Source: Bacillus niameyensis
Lineage (GTDB): Bacteria; Bacillota; Bacilli; Bacillales; Bacillaceae_C
Assembly (NCBI RefSeq): GCF_001375535.1
Contig: NZ_LN831197.1
Span: 747,719-811,718 of the forward strand
DNA length: 64,000 bases
Direction: 5' to 3'
The position numbers and the translations under genes are program-made. Numbering within the stretch: the stretch's first letter is position 1; the number at the start of each line of letters is the position of its first letter. Shown here piece by piece: positions 62,839 through 64,000 of the stretch. The notes under the pieces are model-generated. The model saw only the letters and a list, made by a program, of their open reading frames with translations. It was not told the origin of the DNA and made no database searches.

Positions 62839-64000
62839 TCACGTTCGATAACTCGCATTTATTCTTACATATTCATATGTTAAATCGCATCCCCAAGCTT
62901 TACCCGTTCCGGATCCGATATTTAGATTAATGTCGATTTCTACCTTTTCTTGCTGTAAATAATTACTTAAAACTTCTTCGCTATAATCAACCGGTTCACT
63001 ATCTTGGAGCAAAGAGTTCGGACCGATTGAAATATCAATCGTTTCAGGGTTTAATGTAATGCCGCTCCGACCAATCGCCATCATTAATCTACCCCAGTTA
63101 GGATCAGCACCATAGACCATTGTTTTAACAAGATCTGAGCCAACAACCGTCTTAGCACATTTCCCTGCATCTTCATTAGAGAGTGCACCATTCACAGTTA
63201 CTTCAATTAATTTCGTCGCACCTTCTCCATCTTTAGCAATCATAATAGCCAAATCTTCACAAACCTGATTCAACAGTTGCGTAAATGTTTCCCATTCTTC
63301 ATGTTTAGGTGAAAGGGGCTCATTTCCTGCTAACCCATTGGCCATTACGAGTACCATATCATTTGTAGATGTGTCTCCATCAACAGTAATACGATTAAAC
63401 GTTTGATTCGTAACATCCCGTAAGGCTATTTGCAAATGTTCATGTGAAATGGCAGCATCTGTTGTAATAAAACCTAGCATTGTAGCCATATTAGGTGCAA
63501 TCATTCCTGAACCTTTAGCAGAGCCAGCCATCGTTATCTTTTTTCCATTGATGTACGTTTCATAACAGGTTGTTTTCTTACACGTATCTGTTGTTAAAAT
63601 GGCTTCATTAAAATCTTCGGCAGCTTCATTACTTTTTGACGGTTTTAGTTTTTGAATACCTGGGATAATTTTATCCATTGGCATTTTTTCTCCAATTACC
63701 CCTGTTGATGCAACTGCAACATAGTGACTTTTGATTAAAAATGTATCTGATACCGCTTTTTTCATTTCATTGGCATCCAATAATCCTTGTTTTCCCATAC
63801 AAGCATTAGCATTGCCACTATTAATTACAACGGCTTGAAGTTTACCTTCCTGGTCCAAACTTTCCTTCGTCGTAAGGAGAGGTGCTGCAATAATTTGATT
63901 CAATGTGTATACAGCGGCTGAGTCTGCGGGAACCTCACTGTAAATGATCCCTAAATCATTGCGTTTACGTTTAACTTTTGTATGAAGGCCTGCTGCTGAA
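62839..64000 (-). CDS. argJ: Bifunctional glutamate N-acetyltransferase/ornithine acetyltransferase ArgJ (5' end outside window)
   Basis: Recycles the acetyl group between N-acetylornithine and glutamate and can also acetylate glutamate from acetyl-CoA. The frame stays open to base 64000 (AAGLHTKVKRKRNDLGII), so the N-terminus lies beyond the right edge. The self-cleavage and nucleophile site is in MATMLGFITTDA (Thr after Ala), followed by RITVDGDTSTND and GEGATKLIEV and a C-terminal end of typical type. Visible part about 387 aa. First gene of the operon within the window. Confidence 0.96.
   Translation of the reverse strand, partial: SAAGLHTKVKRKRNDLGIIYSEVPADSAAVYTLNQIIAAPLLTTKESLDQEGKLQAVVINSGNANACMGKQGLLDANEMKKAVSDTFLIKSHYVAVASTGVIGEKMPMDKIIPGIQKLKPSKSNEAAEDFNEAILTTDTCKKTTCYETYINGKKITMAGSAKGSGMIAPNMATMLGFITTDAAISHEHLQIALRDVTNQTFNRITVDGDTSTNDMVLVMANGLAGNEPLSPKHEEWETFTQLLNQVCEDLAIMIAKDGEGATKLIEVTVNGALSNEDAGKCAKTVVGSDLVKTMVYGADPNWGRLMMAIGRSGITLNPETIDISIGPNSLLQDSEPVDYSEEVLSNYLQQEKVEIDINLNIGSGTGKAWGCDLTYEYVRINASYRT

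Overview
The window is low-GC chromosomal DNA from an endospore-forming member of the Bacillaceae (Firmicutes). The evidence is a near-canonical cortex-lytic enzyme CwlJ, a SpoIIM-family membrane protein, spore-associated DUF1657/DUF421 genes, a pspA-ydjGHI operon in Bacillus subtilis order, a Pro T-box leader before proBA, guanidine-I and ZTP riboswitches, strong GGAGG ribosome sites with many TTG starts, and an arg operon in the order argJ-argB-argD-carA-carB-argF. I cannot name genus or species.

Layout. 1-3060: end of a UbiA prenyltransferase gene followed by an ECF transporter module (ecfA1-ecfA2-ecfT). 3061-8716: decayed DNA, trhO, a DUF1657-DUF1657-DUF421 cassette, a YdjO-like zinc-ribbon gene, a Rieske/FAD oxidoreductase and convergent msrA. 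8900-12755: a heterodimeric ABC exporter behind a palindrome-containing promoter, and a TM2 protein. 13012-19772: metA, rlmN, exoA with an SDR gene, a GalT/HIT-like gene, cwlJ, a DedA gene and a DUF6509 gene. 19786-23598: promoter, T-box leader, proB-proA-ilvE and terminator. 23638-26200: a DDAH-like hydrolase with a Mug glycosylase, and murB. 26394-33366: a MoxR/DUF58 membrane cluster with DUF4129, DUF4350, SpoIIM-like and RDD proteins.

33508-37256: an MFS transporter followed by the decayed tail of a second copy, an amidase and further coding-like debris. 37257-40926: a Cof-type HAD phosphatase and a three-gene ABC-2 exporter. 40926-48574: a DUF4349 lipoprotein, pspA-ydjG-ydjH-ydjI, a TraB-family protein and a two-gene ABC transporter. 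48623-49747: promoter, ZTP riboswitch, and a DJ-1/PfpI gene overlapping a VOC gene. 49834-50764 (minus): guanidine-I riboswitch with the gdnC/gdnD SMR pair. 50807-55559: a TerC-like protein, an unknown exported protein, a methyltransferase, a two-gene unit made of an HTH-LAGLIDADG endonuclease and a duplicated ribbon-helix-helix-like protein, and a staygreen-domain protein. 55637-64000 (minus): arginine and carbamoyl-phosphate biosynthesis, running off the right edge inside argJ.

Most notable observations: the arginine-operon CarA has glycine in place of the catalytic glutaminase cysteine and several other altered active-site motifs; the endonuclease/RHH-like pair has a palindrome inside its promoter; a ZTP riboswitch precedes genes with no obvious purine or folate role; DUF1657 is fused to the C-terminus of a DUF421 protein; and there are several decaying gene remnants. 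All functions are inferred by reading motifs; no database search was possible.
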